DNA from: Rhizobiaceae bacterium
GTDB lineage: Bacteria; Pseudomonadota; Alphaproteobacteria; Rhizobiales; Rhizobiaceae
Direction: 5' to 3'
NCBI GenBank assembly: GCA_016742175.1
Contig: JACVCH010000007.1
Coordinates: 161,366-225,365, forward strand
Length of the DNA stretch: 64,000 bases
Shown here: one piece after another, positions 8,419 to 16,565 of the stretch
How the letters are laid out: each line of letters opens with the position of its first letter
Position numbering within the stretch: the stretch's first letter is position 1
Translations under genes and position numbers: made by a program
The notes under the pieces: model-generated
Told to the model about the DNA's origin: nothing
The model's database searches: none
The model's input: the letters and a program-made list of their open reading frames with translations, nothing else

Positions 8419-9693
8419 CTACACGGCGATAGTCGGCAGTTCGTCCAAACGCGTCGTGTATCGCGGCGTCCGCATCTCGGCTTTGAGGTGCCAGCTCTTG
8501 TCGCGAAACCCTTCGCTGGCCAGTACAAGCGACTTTTTGCCGAAGCGGTCGTTGACCTGATCGAGCGCATCCATCAGGCGGCCGTCACGTGGGCGGATAG
8601 GCGCGAACAGCATCTGCGGAGCTTGGTCAGGCCGCAGCAGGTCATCGAGGATGACACCTGCCTTGGTGAAGCCGTGAGGCCTGTCAGTCCGCCATGACGC
8701 CCGCAGACAGCGCATCGCCGTTTCGACCAGATCGAACGTGTCGGATGACATCGGCTCGAGCGCCATCGATTTGCTGGCATGGCGCTGGGGCCGGTCCGGT
8801 CGATGCGGGTTGGTGTGGTAGAAGACGGTCAGTGTTCCGGCGACGAGGCCATGACGGCGCAGCTTCTCGGCAGCACGCGTCGCATGAGCGGTGATCGCCC
8901 GGCCCATCGTGTCGATGTCCGTGATCGGCGTGCCGGGTGACCGTGTCACCGCCATGCCCTTGCGCTGCGGTTCGACCTCTTCGACATCGAGACAGCGCAC
9001 GCCGTTCAGTTCGGCGACCGTTCGCTCCAGGACGACGGTGCCGACCTTGCGCGCCAGCGCCATTGGCATATCCCGCAGATCGGCGACGGTCTTGACGCCC
9101 TGCGCCCGAAGCTTGGCCTCAGTGCGGCGGCCGACGCCCCAGACCTCGCCGACTGCGATGTGCGGCAGGCAAATGGCTCGGATCGTTGGGTCCATCATGT
9201 CGCAGACGCCGCCGAAGACAGGGTTCTTCTTCGCGACATGATTGGCGAGCTTGGCCAGCGTCTTGGATGGGCCGATGCCAACGCAGGTCGGAATGCCTGT
9301 CAGTTGGCGCACCGCCTGACGCATGTCCCGCGCCTGACCCACCATGCGACCGCCGAAGCCGGACAGATCGACGAACGTCTCGTCAATCGAATAGACCTCG
9401 AGCGAGGGGGAGAAGGCATGAAGCGCGCAGACCACCCGGCGGCTCATGTCTCCATAGAGCGTGTAGTTCGAGGACAGCACCTTGATGCCGTTGCGCTCGA
9501 CCTTATCCCGGAACAGGTGTAGCGGCTCGCCCATCTTGATGCCGAGGGCCTTGGCCTCGTCGGATCGGGCGACGGCACAGCCGTCATTGTTCGACAGCAC
9601 CACGACGGGCACGCCAACCAGCCTTTGGTCGAAGACGCGCTCGCAGGAGACGTAGAAATTGTTGCAGTCGATCAGGGCCAGCGGATCGGCCAT
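8419..9693 (-). CDS. umuC: Y-family translesion DNA polymerase UmuC
   Basis: A 424-residue translesion polymerase. The palm is complete: [16 protein letters not shown] at the start (first catalytic Asp), the steric-gate region, and [13 protein letters not shown] (catalytic SIDE motif). Helix-hairpin-helix and little-finger regions follow ([29 protein letters not shown]). The C-terminal DUF4113-like tail ([23 protein letters not shown]) is the usual ending of UmuC proteins. It follows umuD by 3 bases, so the pair is one SOS operon under the LexA box at 10135-10149. Length and motifs are normal, so it should be active. Plasmids and islands often carry such umuDC pairs. Confidence 0.95.
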   Translation of the reverse strand: MADPLALIDCNNFYVSCERVFDQRLVGVPVVVLSNNDGCAVARSDEAKALGIKMGEPLHLFRDKVERNGIKVLSSNYTLYGDMSRRVVCALHAFSPSLEVYSIDETFVDLSGFGGRMVGQARDMRQAVRQLTGIPTCVGIGPSKTLAKLANHVAKKNPVFGGVCDMMDPTIRAICLPHIAVGEVWGVGRRTEAKLRAQGVKTVADLRDMPMALARKVGTVVLERTVAELNGVRCLDVEEVEPQRKGMAVTRSPGTPITDIDTMGRAITAHATRAAEKLRRHGLVAGTLTVFYHTNPHRPDRPQRHASKSMALEPMSSDTFDLVETAMRCLRASWRTDRPHGFTKAGVILDDLLRPDQAPQMLFAPIRPRDGRLMDALDQVNDRFGKKSLVLASEGFRDKSWHLKAEMRTPRYTTRLDELPTIAV

Positions 9694-9696
9694 GGC

Positions 9697-10128
9697 TCAT
9701 TCGACCGGATAGCGGCGCACGACCCCGGCAACGACGCCCCAGATCTCGCAATCCTCAGTCATCCGGATGGGCGCATAGTTCTGCTTGCGCGAACGCGGCA
9801 TCAGCCACAGCTCGCCATCGCGTCGTTCGATCACCTTGACGGTGACGCCGCCTTCCACGACCGCCAGCACGATGCGGCCCGGCCGTGCCTTGCCCGCCTT
9901 GTCCACGGCAATCAGGTCGCCGTCGAATATGCCCTCATCGACAAGGCTGTCGCCCGAGACCCGCCACCAGAACGTCGCGCTTTCGTGCCGAACGACCCAT
10001 GCGAAGGGATCGACCGTGTCCTCCTGATCGTCGGCGGCAGGAGATGGAAACCCGGCCGCGACATTGATGCGGACCAGCCGATAGGAGCGGCGGTCGATGA
10101 CGTTTGGGATACGGACGGGGCTGAGCAT
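9697..10128 (-). CDS. umuD: LexA/UmuD-like S24 peptidase, polymerase V subunit
   Basis: UmuD is cut by itself on RecA filaments and then joins UmuC. The cleavage site is visible as NVAAG-FPSPA (Ala-Gly bond); the nucleophile Ser lies in VSGDSLVDEGIFDGD and the general-base Lys in GVTVKVIER. Start choice is awkward: an ATG at 10140 would lie inside the LexA operator, while ATG 10128 (143 residues, used here) leaves the operator just upstream. In either case the 5' leader must be very short, and no Shine-Dalgarno is seen, so translation may be nearly leaderless. It is followed by umuC after 3 bases. Confidence 0.9.
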   Translation of the reverse strand: MLSPVRIPNVIDRRSYRLVRINVAAGFPSPAADDQEDTVDPFAWVVRHESATFWWRVSGDSLVDEGIFDGDLIAVDKAGKARPGRIVLAVVEGGVTVKVIERRDGELWLMPRSRKQNYAPIRMTEDCEIWGVVAGVVRRYPVE

Positions 10129-10134
10129 GTATGT

Positions 10135-10149
10135 GAACATAACGCGAAC
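10135..10149. promoter_or_regulatory. LexA operator, GAAC-N7-GAAC (GTTC-N7-GTTC on the minus strand)
   Basis: The bases GAACATAACGCGAAC match the direct-repeat SOS box of alphaproteobacteria exactly, with 7-base spacing. It sits at the umuD start and between divergent genes, so LexA bound here could repress both umuDC (leftward) and the 10211-11672 operon (rightward), whose SRAP gene is also a DNA-damage function. Confidence 0.85.
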
Positions 10150-10210
10150 AAACTTGCGCGACTAGCCGTCCTGTGTCTTACCTTGCGTCGAAGCGAAGGA
10201 AGCTGTGCCG

Positions 10211-10408
10211 ATGATCGCAGACAAACCACAGGTCGTTCCATACCTGTCGCAGACGCCAGCAGGCATCTTCGAGCACGGGTGCACGCATCCTGGGTGCGCG
10301 CGCTGGGGCAGCTTCGGCTTTTCGACCGGGCGGGCGGAGCCGCGGTGGTATTGCGGGGAGCATCGCGCATTCGGCGAGACCGTCCCCGTCCAACTGGCCA
10401 GCGGCTGA
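10211..10408 (+). CDS. Small Cys/His-containing hypothetical protein
   Basis: A 65-residue protein from ATG 10211; GTG 10205 is an alternative start, but the AAGGA at 10196-10200 is better spaced for the ATG. It contains a possible metal site: EHGCTHPGCARWG and WYCGEHRAF (three Cys and several His). I do not recognise a named family. It is the first gene of a rightward four-gene set that faces the LexA box, ends 15 bases before the SRAP gene, and so probably takes part in an SOS or DNA-repair function. Confidence 0.7.
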   Translation: MIADKPQVVPYLSQTPAGIFEHGCTHPGCARWGSFGFSTGRAEPRWYCGEHRAFGETVPVQLASG

Positions 10409-10423
10409 CGGGAGGGAGTCATT

Positions 10424-11140
10424 TTGTGCAATCTCTACAACATCACCATCGGCCCGCAGGCGATCCTTGAACTGACGCGCGCGATGACGAACCGCGTCGG
10501 CAATCTCGAGCCGCTTGATGTTTATCCAGACTATCCTGCGCCCATAGTGCGGCAAGGCATGGATGGCGAGCGGGAGTTGGTTCGTGTGCGCTGGGGAATG
10601 CCGTCGTCGAAGAAGGCGATCTTCGACGCGACCGTGAAGCGGGTCGAGAAGATGCGGGCGAAAGGCAAAGCCATCGACGACGACGAGTTCAAGCGCCTTC
10701 TGGCCCTGGAGCCGGATATCGGCACGACGAACGTTCGCAATCTGACTTCGCCACACTGGCGACCATGGCAGGGCGTCGAAAGCCGATGCGTTGTGCCCGC
10801 GACGTCATTCTCCGAATACGGCATCGTGCGCGGACCGGACGGCAAGCTGCCGCTGCACTGGTTCGCCATCGACGAGATGAAGCCGCTCTTCGTCTTCGCG
10901 GGCATGTGGACAAACTGGACCGGCGTTCGCAAGGCGAAGGAAGGCATGGTCACGGCCGACATCTTTGCGTTTCTCACGACCGAGCCGAACGCCGTGGTCG
11001 CGCCGATCCACCCGAAGGCGATGCCGGTGATCCTGATGACCGCCGAGGAGATCGACGTCTGGCTACGCGCGCCATGGGATGAGGCGAAGGCACTGCAACG
11101 GCCATTGCCGGATGGTCAGCTCGTTGAAGTCGCGGCATGA
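10424..11140 (+). CDS. SRAP / SOS response-associated peptidase (YedK/HMCES family)
   Basis: SRAP proteins form a thiazolidine crosslink to abasic sites in single-stranded DNA through the Cys that follows the initiator Met. Here the start is TTG at 10424, which places Cys directly second (MCNLYN); GGAGG at 10411-10415 supports it. Other family landmarks are [12 protein letters not shown]-like [23 protein letters not shown] (the active-site Glu region) and [20 protein letters not shown] (active-site His region). The length of 238 is normal. It is in an operon that overlaps the next gene by ATGA and lies opposite the LexA-controlled umuDC. Confidence 0.93.
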   Translation: MCNLYNITIGPQAILELTRAMTNRVGNLEPLDVYPDYPAPIVRQGMDGERELVRVRWGMPSSKKAIFDATVKRVEKMRAKGKAIDDDEFKRLLALEPDIGTTNVRNLTSPHWRPWQGVESRCVVPATSFSEYGIVRGPDGKLPLHWFAIDEMKPLFVFAGMWTNWTGVRKAKEGMVTADIFAFLTTEPNAVVAPIHPKAMPVILMTAEEIDVWLRAPWDEAKALQRPLPDGQLVEVAA

Positions 11141-11427
11141 AGATCAAGCCGCCGACGCGATCCATCCTGGACCCGCAGCGTCATCAGGAATGTGCCGATG
11201 CGCTTGAGCCATACATCTACGCGCTGCTTCGCATAGCCGACGACGCGCCTGCGCCGGAATCTGATCCCGACTTCGGCCAGATCCGCGAAGCGGCGCGTGC
11301 GTCCGGATGGGATGAGGTAACGGTGTTGACCGCCATCGACTTTCTCAGCCTCAGCTACGTCATGGCCGGACGTCCGTATCGCGCAGCCGACACCGCGCGC
11401 GGTTTGAAGAGATGGATTAGCGAATGA
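11137..11427 (+). CDS. Hypothetical protein in the SRAP operon
   Basis: A 96-residue, soluble, mostly helical protein ([25 protein letters not shown]...) with no family I can name. Its ATG overlaps the stop of the SRAP gene (ATGA) and its own end overlaps the next gene the same way, so it is a real, translationally coupled operon member. The central pattern [27 protein letters not shown] suggests a helical bundle. Location implies a role tied to DNA damage or to the island; nothing in the sequence proves this. Confidence 0.7.
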   Translation: MKIKPPTRSILDPQRHQECADALEPYIYALLRIADDAPAPESDPDFGQIREAARASGWDEVTVLTAIDFLSLSYVMAGRPYRAADTARGLKRWISE

Positions 11428-11672
11428 CCGAGCAGAAGCTGCCGAAGCTGATCGTTGTTATGGCGTTTGATCCTGACGAAGCAGGAGACCTTCAAACCGT
11501 ATTCGGGCCACAGGATTATCAGTCGGAAGATCGCGCTGTCCGCCAAGCCAAGTTGCTGGCAGACCAGCATGCGGGCGTGATCGCCTGGAGCAGAGAGGCC
11601 AATGTCGATGTCGGCGAGTATGGCGAGCCGATCACTCTGTTTCAGGCGGGCGACATTCCCGACATGGAGTAA
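11424..11672 (+). CDS. Hypothetical protein, last gene of the SRAP operon
   Basis: An 82-residue acidic protein. The pattern KLIVVMAFDPDEAGDLQTVFGPQDYQSEDRAVRQAKLLADQHAGVIAWSREA alternates strands and helices and looks like one small alpha/beta domain. I recognise no family and no catalytic motif. The ATG overlaps the previous stop by four bases. After its TAA there is no obvious terminator before the broken hydrolase at 11832. Confidence 0.68.
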   Translation: MTEQKLPKLIVVMAFDPDEAGDLQTVFGPQDYQSEDRAVRQAKLLADQHAGVIAWSREANVDVGEYGEPITLFQAGDIPDME

Positions 11673-11831
11673 TTGCCTGCAAGGTTCAACGAAGAACACG
11701 GACCCTCGTAGGTATGGAGTTGCGTAGGTCTCGCTCACGTAATCGGCACTGGTCGGACCGGAACACGGATAACTGCATGACGTTTGGGGCGACGACCAAC
11801 ATGTCTCATGCACGCAGGCGCGCAGCTCGTG

Positions 11832-12640
11832 ATGTACCAGTCCATTAACCTCCACATCGAAGACAACGGCGGCGAGGGCCGCCCCGTTATTCTCATTCAC
11901 GGTTGGCCCTTGTCTGGCGCGGCATGGGAGCATCAGGTGCCCGCGCTGCGCGACGCGGGCTATCGGGTGATGACGTATGACCGTCGTGGCTTCGGCCGGT
12001 CGGATAAGCCTGCCAGTGGCTTCGACTACGATACGTTGTCTGACGATCTTGCAGGCATCATCGAAGACAAGGACCTATCCGACGTGACGCTGGTCGGCTT
12101 CTCCATGGGAGGCGGCGAGGTCGCGCGATACGTCTCGCGTCACGGTTCGGCGCGCCTACACTCGGTCGTGTTTGCAGCCGCGGTCCCGCCATACCTCATG
12201 AAGACGGACGACAACCCGGACGGCCCACTCACAAAGGAAAAGGCCGAGGAGATGGAAACAGGCTTGCGCGATGATCGCGACGCGTTCTTCGACGGCTTCA
12301 CCAAGGACTTCTTCTCGGCAAATGGCGACTTGAAGGTATCCGAGGGCGAGCGGCAAAAAGCCATTGCGCTTTGCCAGCAGTCCGATCAGGCGGCAGCACT
12401 TGGTTGCATGGAGGCGTTCGGCACGACCGATTTTCGTGAGGACTTGAGGCGGTTACGATTCCGGCGCTGGTTGTGCATGGCGACGCTGATGCCATTGTTC
12501 CCATCGAAGGTTCGGGGGAGCGCATGCATGACGCGATCCCCGGTAGCGAGCTCGTCGTCATCAAGGGAGCGCCGCACGGAATGAACGTCAGTCATGCGGA
12601 AGAATTCAACCGCGCCCTTCTCGACTTCTTGAAGCAGTAA
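11832..12640 (+). pseudogene. Frameshifted alpha/beta hydrolase (chloroperoxidase-like)
   Basis: The first two thirds read cleanly as an alpha/beta hydrolase: MYQSINLHIEDNGGEGRPVILIHGWPLSG, MTYDRRGFGRSDKP, and the nucleophile elbow VGFSMGGGE. At about 12445-12447 one base is missing (GACTTGAGGCGG where GACTTGAAGGCGG is expected). The rest continues in the next frame with PALVVHGDADAIVPIEGSGERMHDAI (catalytic Asp), GAPHGMNVSHAEEFNRAL (catalytic His) and LLDFLKQ, stopping at 12638-12640. The in-frame product made from this sequence would end at 12584 without the Asp and His of the triad. It is either a recent pseudogene or a sequencing slip in a G-rich run; the intact remainder suggests recent loss. 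Confidence 0.85.
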
Positions 12641-12877
12641 GCGTCTCGGGCGAGCGCTTTGCCGAGGGCGGCCAAGTGCTCGCGTTTGTCCGAAAGGAAA
12701 GCCTGGTGCTTTCCAGCAGGATCGCCGTGGCTTCTTGTCACGAGCACCGCCTCGCTGAGCTGCCCCGCGAATGCTGTCGTCTTTCTCATGGCAGCACTTG
12801 CATGCAGGCAGAGACGCGGACTGTTTGAATCGGCCAGACGTGATTTCCAGGGACGAGACGCCCTTGTAGTCGATGAT

Positions 12878-12893
12878 GGGAAATCGGTTTCCG
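12878..12893. repeat. Variant of the island palindrome, copy 3
   Basis: GGGAAATCGGTTTCCG differs from the copies at 1069 and 5759 at two positions, one of which breaks the perfect symmetry. It lies 6 bases beyond the integrase stop codon. The 258 bases between the hydrolase and the integrase otherwise hold no confident gene; a short minus-strand frame (12592-12789) has no family match. Confidence 0.6.
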
Positions 12894-12899
12894 CTTGGT

Positions 12900-14990
12900 T
12901 CAGAAGTCGCTAAATTTCCAATCAGCTGGAGTCGCCTTGGCCGTACGACCGCGCTTGCGCTTCGTGCGATACATGGCGTCGAAATCCAGGCCGTCGTACA
13001 TTGAGAAATCAAACTTCTTCGGCAGTGGCAGGTTCGCGAGTTGCTCCGCCAGTTCCTCGGGTAATTGCTTGAACCCATAATTGTCGTGCTCGTCACCGCC
13101 GGACTCATGGCCGACCTGCATTCGTCTTGTTTTCGGGTCGACGTGCTGAGCAGTCGCCATGGTGGTGTACTCGCCGCGCAAAGAGTGAAACACATCCTCT
13201 CGATTCCCACGAGGAATGCCCGCCTTTTCGAACAGACGGCTCATATACTGGGACGCGCTTTTCTCAGGGTCGGCCAATTTGAGGAGGTTGGGGAAGATCG
13301 GTTGCTCTCCCAACTCGGAAGCCCATTCAATAAAGCCGATCTCCACGAGGATGTTATGAAGGACGAAGTACTTGGTGCTTTGGCGCGTTTTGATCGGCAC
13401 GCGCTGCAACCTGCCATCTGTCAACCTGACGTTGTTCAACTGAGCAACCCAAACGCCGGGAAACTTCTCGACGATGTCGCTGCCGTGCAAGTTGAGGAGC
13501 AAGGCCAAGCGACGCCCGGTAAGAAGCGCGAGGAGGGGGAGCATCGCAGATTCCAAAAGGCCGCTGTCGCAGCCGGCCTGAAACAGCGCGTTTATTTTCT
13601 GAGACCCTAGGGGTGAGCTTGTGGCCGGAAGCGGCGCTGTGTTGGGATATGTGAGCTTCGCGTTCTTTAGCGGAGACGTGTAGCCATGCCTTGTTCCCGC
13701 CTTGGCAAGCGCCGTTTTTACACAGCCTACGGCGATGCCTTTGAGCGTGCTCAGGGAGAGCGGTTTCATAGTGAGATCAAGATTCGCCCGGATCATTTCC
13801 CGGGGTGCCAGATCAAGGCGGCGGTCCTTCTCTTCGGCAGGCCAGTACCGGATAAATTCGATATAGGATTGCAGATCGGAGGCCGTGTAGGTGTCGGCCG
13901 GGTGATTGCCGATCAGATCGACAAACAGGAGATGGTACATGCGCACCCGATTGATATAAGTCTTGGCGCTCCCTTTGGAGATCAAATCCTCGATGTGCCC
14001 GTCCGATATCTCGGTGAACAGGGGCTTTGACGACGGTGGCCGGCCGACTTTTCGGCGATCGAGCAGGAAACTTGGAGCGCGACCGCTGGGCAGGCTCTGC
14101 GTGACGAAGCGTCCTTCTCCTGGCTGAAGCTCCGCCCACAGAGGATCGAGAACTTCAACCGCCTGCGCAGGACTTCCTGACGCCGCATCTGGAAAAATTT
14201 GAACGTTCGGCCGTTCGGCACCTACATCGACGGATAGCGCTTTGGCAGGATCGAAGCCTGGTTCGACAATGCCTTCAAGACTTTCAATCCGGTCGACCGG
14301 AGGTGACACCTGGTCCCGACTTTCTTGCGCTATGAAGTCAGAACCGGATGCCAAACTGGCTTTGAACTCTTCGGTCGCCCTCTGTTGTCCTTGCCTAACA
14401 TACTGTTCGCGCAAGAGATCGGCATTGTCCACGATCACCGCGTCGTATTTCAGGCCGGCCGCCTTACGATGAACCTGCTTGTTGATCGCGGCGATGTGGC
14501 CGAGCGGTGAGTTTTCGTCGGCACCGGCCTCAAGCGTGCGCAAAGCCATGCGCAAGGCTCCGGCGATCTGCGCTACAGGATTGTCACCTGGAAACAGAAG
14601 TTCGGGTTCGAAGTGGTGGTCGCCAATCCGAGCGAGATACGCGTCGTGCGTCTCGCGTTCACAATCGAAAGGCGCGTCGGAATCGGCACCACTCATGTTT
14701 TGCACCCTTGCCAATTTGTCGAACTCGATCCGCGCGATCGACGCCAGCCGATCGGCGAGCATGCGGGCGCGCTGTTTAGGTATCGTTCCCAGGCTGATCC
14801 TGATCGGTCGCGATCCGCGTCCGCCGCCGATCTCCTTAGGCAGCCTAATCTGAAAAAGGTAACTCCTTCCAGACTGGACGAGATAAGGACCCGCGCCACG
14901 TCGCTTGACGGTCTCCTGCGACGCGACGGAATGCGCGTCCTTTTGCGATACCCGCGACGATACCCCGTGCGATACACCGATTGTTTCCAT
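12900..14990 (-). CDS. Long tyrosine recombinase (island integrase)
   Basis: A 696-residue site-specific recombinase, longer than the usual 400 or so. The catalytic set is complete: R493 in LLTGRRLALLL, the hairpin Lys in RVPIKTRQSTK, H602 and R605 in FHSLRGEY, H628 in QVGHESG and Y638 in HDNYGFK. A core-binding helical domain precedes it (AKTYINRVRMYHLLFVDLIG); the first 250 residues are poorly conserved and may bind arm sites. The open frame runs upstream through the tRNA, but ATG 14990 (METIGVSHG) is the last sensible start. The gene points away from the 3' end of tRNA-Ser, 85 bases off, as in tRNA-integrated islands, and probably catalyses integration and excision of the element to its left. 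Confidence 0.9.
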   Translation of the reverse strand: METIGVSHGVSSRVSQKDAHSVASQETVKRRGAGPYLVQSGRSYLFQIRLPKEIGGGRGSRPIRISLGTIPKQRARMLADRLASIARIEFDKLARVQNMSGADSDAPFDCERETHDAYLARIGDHHFEPELLFPGDNPVAQIAGALRMALRTLEAGADENSPLGHIAAINKQVHRKAAGLKYDAVIVDNADLLREQYVRQGQQRATEEFKASLASGSDFIAQESRDQVSPPVDRIESLEGIVEPGFDPAKALSVDVGAERPNVQIFPDAASGSPAQAVEVLDPLWAELQPGEGRFVTQSLPSGRAPSFLLDRRKVGRPPSSKPLFTEISDGHIEDLISKGSAKTYINRVRMYHLLFVDLIGNHPADTYTASDLQSYIEFIRYWPAEEKDRRLDLAPREMIRANLDLTMKPLSLSTLKGIAVGCVKTALAKAGTRHGYTSPLKNAKLTYPNTAPLPATSSPLGSQKINALFQAGCDSGLLESAMLPLLALLTGRRLALLLNLHGSDIVEKFPGVWVAQLNNVRLTDGRLQRVPIKTRQSTKYFVLHNILVEIGFIEWASELGEQPIFPNLLKLADPEKSASQYMSRLFEKAGIPRGNREDVFHSLRGEYTTMATAQHVDPKTRRMQVGHESGGDEHDNYGFKQLPEELAEQLANLPLPKKFDFSMYDGLDFDAMYRTKRKRGRTAKATPADWKFSDF

Positions 14991-15075
14991 CGTGCCGAAC
15001 CCTTCGAATGGGGTCGGATCTGGCAGAAAACGGGACGAAAACGCTGTTACCCAAGCTGATTTCGGGGAAATCAAA

Positions 15076-15165
15076 TGGCGGAGAGAGAGGGATTCGAACC
15101 CTCGAGACGGTTTCCCGCCTACACACTTTCCAGGCGTGCGCCTTCGACCACTCGGCCACCTCTCC
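15076..15165 (-). tRNA. tRNA-Ser (anticodon GGA), probable island attachment site
   Basis: The complement of 15076-15165 folds as a 90-base serine tRNA: acceptor GGAGAGG pairing with the 3' side TCTCTCC, D-arm GGCCGAGTGGTCGAAGG, anticodon loop CTGGAAA (GGA), long variable arm typical of tRNA-Ser, T-arm GGGTTCGAATCCC, discriminator G, and encoded CCA at 15076-15078. Its 3' end faces the integrase, so the usual crossover would lie in the 3' part of the tRNA (about 15076-15105). I found no second copy of that segment in the window by eye, so the other end of the island should lie left of position 1 or be decayed. Confidence 0.96.
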
Positions 15166-15374
15166 GGCGCGCCGAAGCGAGCATCTCGCGCGGCACGGCG
15201 CTGATCTAGTCGATTGCGGCGGGCTTGTGAAGGCCTCAACGGCGCGAAAGCGGGGCGGGGCGAAATTTCGTCGGCGCAGCCGGATCGCGACACATCGGAT
15301 TGCGAAGGCGGACGGGTTGGACTAGCACCTCGACAGCGCTTCGCCGAACTGCGGGCGCGTGGTAAGGGTAGCTC

Positions 15375-15695
15375 ATGGGTTTCCTGCTTCGCATCGTCTC
15401 GTCCTTCTTCCTCTCGCTCGCCGTGATCGTTGCCGTCATCGACGCCGCGCGCTCGATCGCGGCCAATGCGCTGGCGTTGACGCCGCTGCGCGATGCGGCG
15501 CTGGCCGCGGGGCTGGATCTGGAGGCGATGCTGGCCGGCATTGACCCGGCCGGTCCGGTCGCGGATTTCTGGCGGCCGATCACGGTTGCGACAGCGTCGG
15601 CCCCTGCCGTCTTGGTTTTCGTCGGCCTCGCCCTCATATTCTACGCCATGGGCTACCGGCGCCGGCGCGATCCGCGCGGCGCGCTTCACGCATGA
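15375..15695 (+). CDS. Small two-helix membrane protein
   Basis: A 106-residue protein with two hydrophobic segments: residues 3-25 ([23 protein letters not shown]) and about 72-92 ([25 protein letters not shown]), followed by a basic RRRRDPRG tail on the cytoplasmic side. The loop between them (about 45 residues) would face the periplasm. No family is recognised, but proteins of this shape next to msrA are common in rhizobia. It ends 28 bases before msrA in the same direction, so the two may be cotranscribed. Confidence 0.75.
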   Translation: MGFLLRIVSSFFLSLAVIVAVIDAARSIAANALALTPLRDAALAAGLDLEAMLAGIDPAGPVADFWRPITVATASAPAVLVFVGLALIFYAMGYRRRRDPRGALHA

Positions 15696-15723
15696 GCGGA
15701 GCGCCGCTCGAAGGAGAGAGGCA

Positions 15724-16392
15724 ATGTTCTTCCTGAGCGACATCTTGAACAAGAAGCTGAAACTGCCGACCGAGAGCGAGGCGCTGCCGGGCCGCGGCAA
15801 TGCGATCCCGACGGCCGCCAACCACTATGTCTCCGGCATCGCGCAGAAGTCCGAGGCGCCGGAAGGCTTCGAGACCGTCTATTTCGGCATGGGCTGCTTC
15901 TGGGGCGCCGAGCGCCTGTTCTGGCAGACGCCGGGCGTCTGGCTGACCGCGGTCGGCTATGCCGGCGGCATCACGCCCAACCCGACCTATCAGGAGACCT
16001 GCACGGGGCTGACCGGCCACGCCGAAGTGGTCAAGGTGATCTACGATCCGGCGAAGGTCACCTTCGGCGAGCTCCTGCGCATCTTCTGGGAAAGCCACGA
16101 CCCGACGCAGGGCATGCGCCAGGGCAACGATGTCGGCACGACCTACCGCTCGACGATCTACACCACCACGGATGCGCAGTTGCAGGCCGCCGAGGCGTCG
16201 AAAGCCGACTACGAGCGGGCGCTGAAGGCCAGGGGCCTCGGCCGCGTGACGACCGAGATCATGGACGCGCCGGTGTTCTACTATGCCGAGGAGGACCACC
16301 AGCAATATCTGGCGAAGAACCCGTACGGCTATTGTGGCCTGAAGGGCACCGGAGTCGCCTGCCAGGTGCCGGCGGCGGCTGCGGCGGGCTGA
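15724..16392 (+). CDS. msrA: Peptide methionine sulfoxide reductase MsrA
   Basis: MsrA reduces methionine-S-sulfoxide in oxidised proteins. The catalytic motif GCFWG is present ([15 protein letters not shown]), as are [40 protein letters not shown] and the C-terminal resolving Cys region [11 protein letters not shown]. Start ATG 15724 is preceded by AAGGAGAG; product 222 residues with a short N-terminal extension, no signal peptide, so cytoplasmic. The longer upstream open frame belongs to a shadow of the preceding gene. It probably forms part of the oxidative-stress protection of this strain with the peroxiredoxin at 43356. Confidence 0.96.
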   Translation: MFFLSDILNKKLKLPTESEALPGRGNAIPTAANHYVSGIAQKSEAPEGFETVYFGMGCFWGAERLFWQTPGVWLTAVGYAGGITPNPTYQETCTGLTGHAEVVKVIYDPAKVTFGELLRIFWESHDPTQGMRQGNDVGTTYRSTIYTTTDAQLQAAEASKADYERALKARGLGRVTTEIMDAPVFYYAEEDHQQYLAKNPYGYCGLKGTGVACQVPAAAAAG

Positions 16393-16432
16393 TCGGGCGG
16401 CGGGCAGCCGTTCATCCTGTTATCCAAAAGGT

Positions 16433-16453
16433 CAAAATTCCGCGTGAATTTTG
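16433..16453. promoter_or_regulatory. Inverted repeat CAAAATTC-N5-GAATTTTG upstream of the BMP gene
   Basis: Two perfect 8-base arms separated by CGCGT, an AT-rich island in GC-rich DNA, 113 bases before the start of the nucleoside-binding protein gene. The size and symmetry fit a dimeric repressor or activator site controlling nucleoside uptake. The regulator is unknown; no copy was noticed at the ABC operon at 23355. Confidence 0.45.
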
Positions 16454-16565
16454 TCCGCCTGCGTGCAAGAGTGATGCGCGAGCGGGGGATACCCCGCCGA
16501 TCCGGCGCGCGGGATCACCCGTCGCGCGGGAACCAGGCAAAACAACCGACAGGGTGTGGATCACG

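Noticed and set aside
12592..12789. 65-codon minus-strand frame between hydrolase and integrase
   Set aside because: It overlaps the frameshifted tail of the hydrolase, has no recognised domain, and no clear promoter; at best decayed DNA.
14991..15821. Upstream extension of the integrase frame
   Set aside because: The extra 277 codons read through the tRNA-Ser gene and the opposite strand of the membrane-protein gene; METIGVSHG at 14990 is the sensible start.
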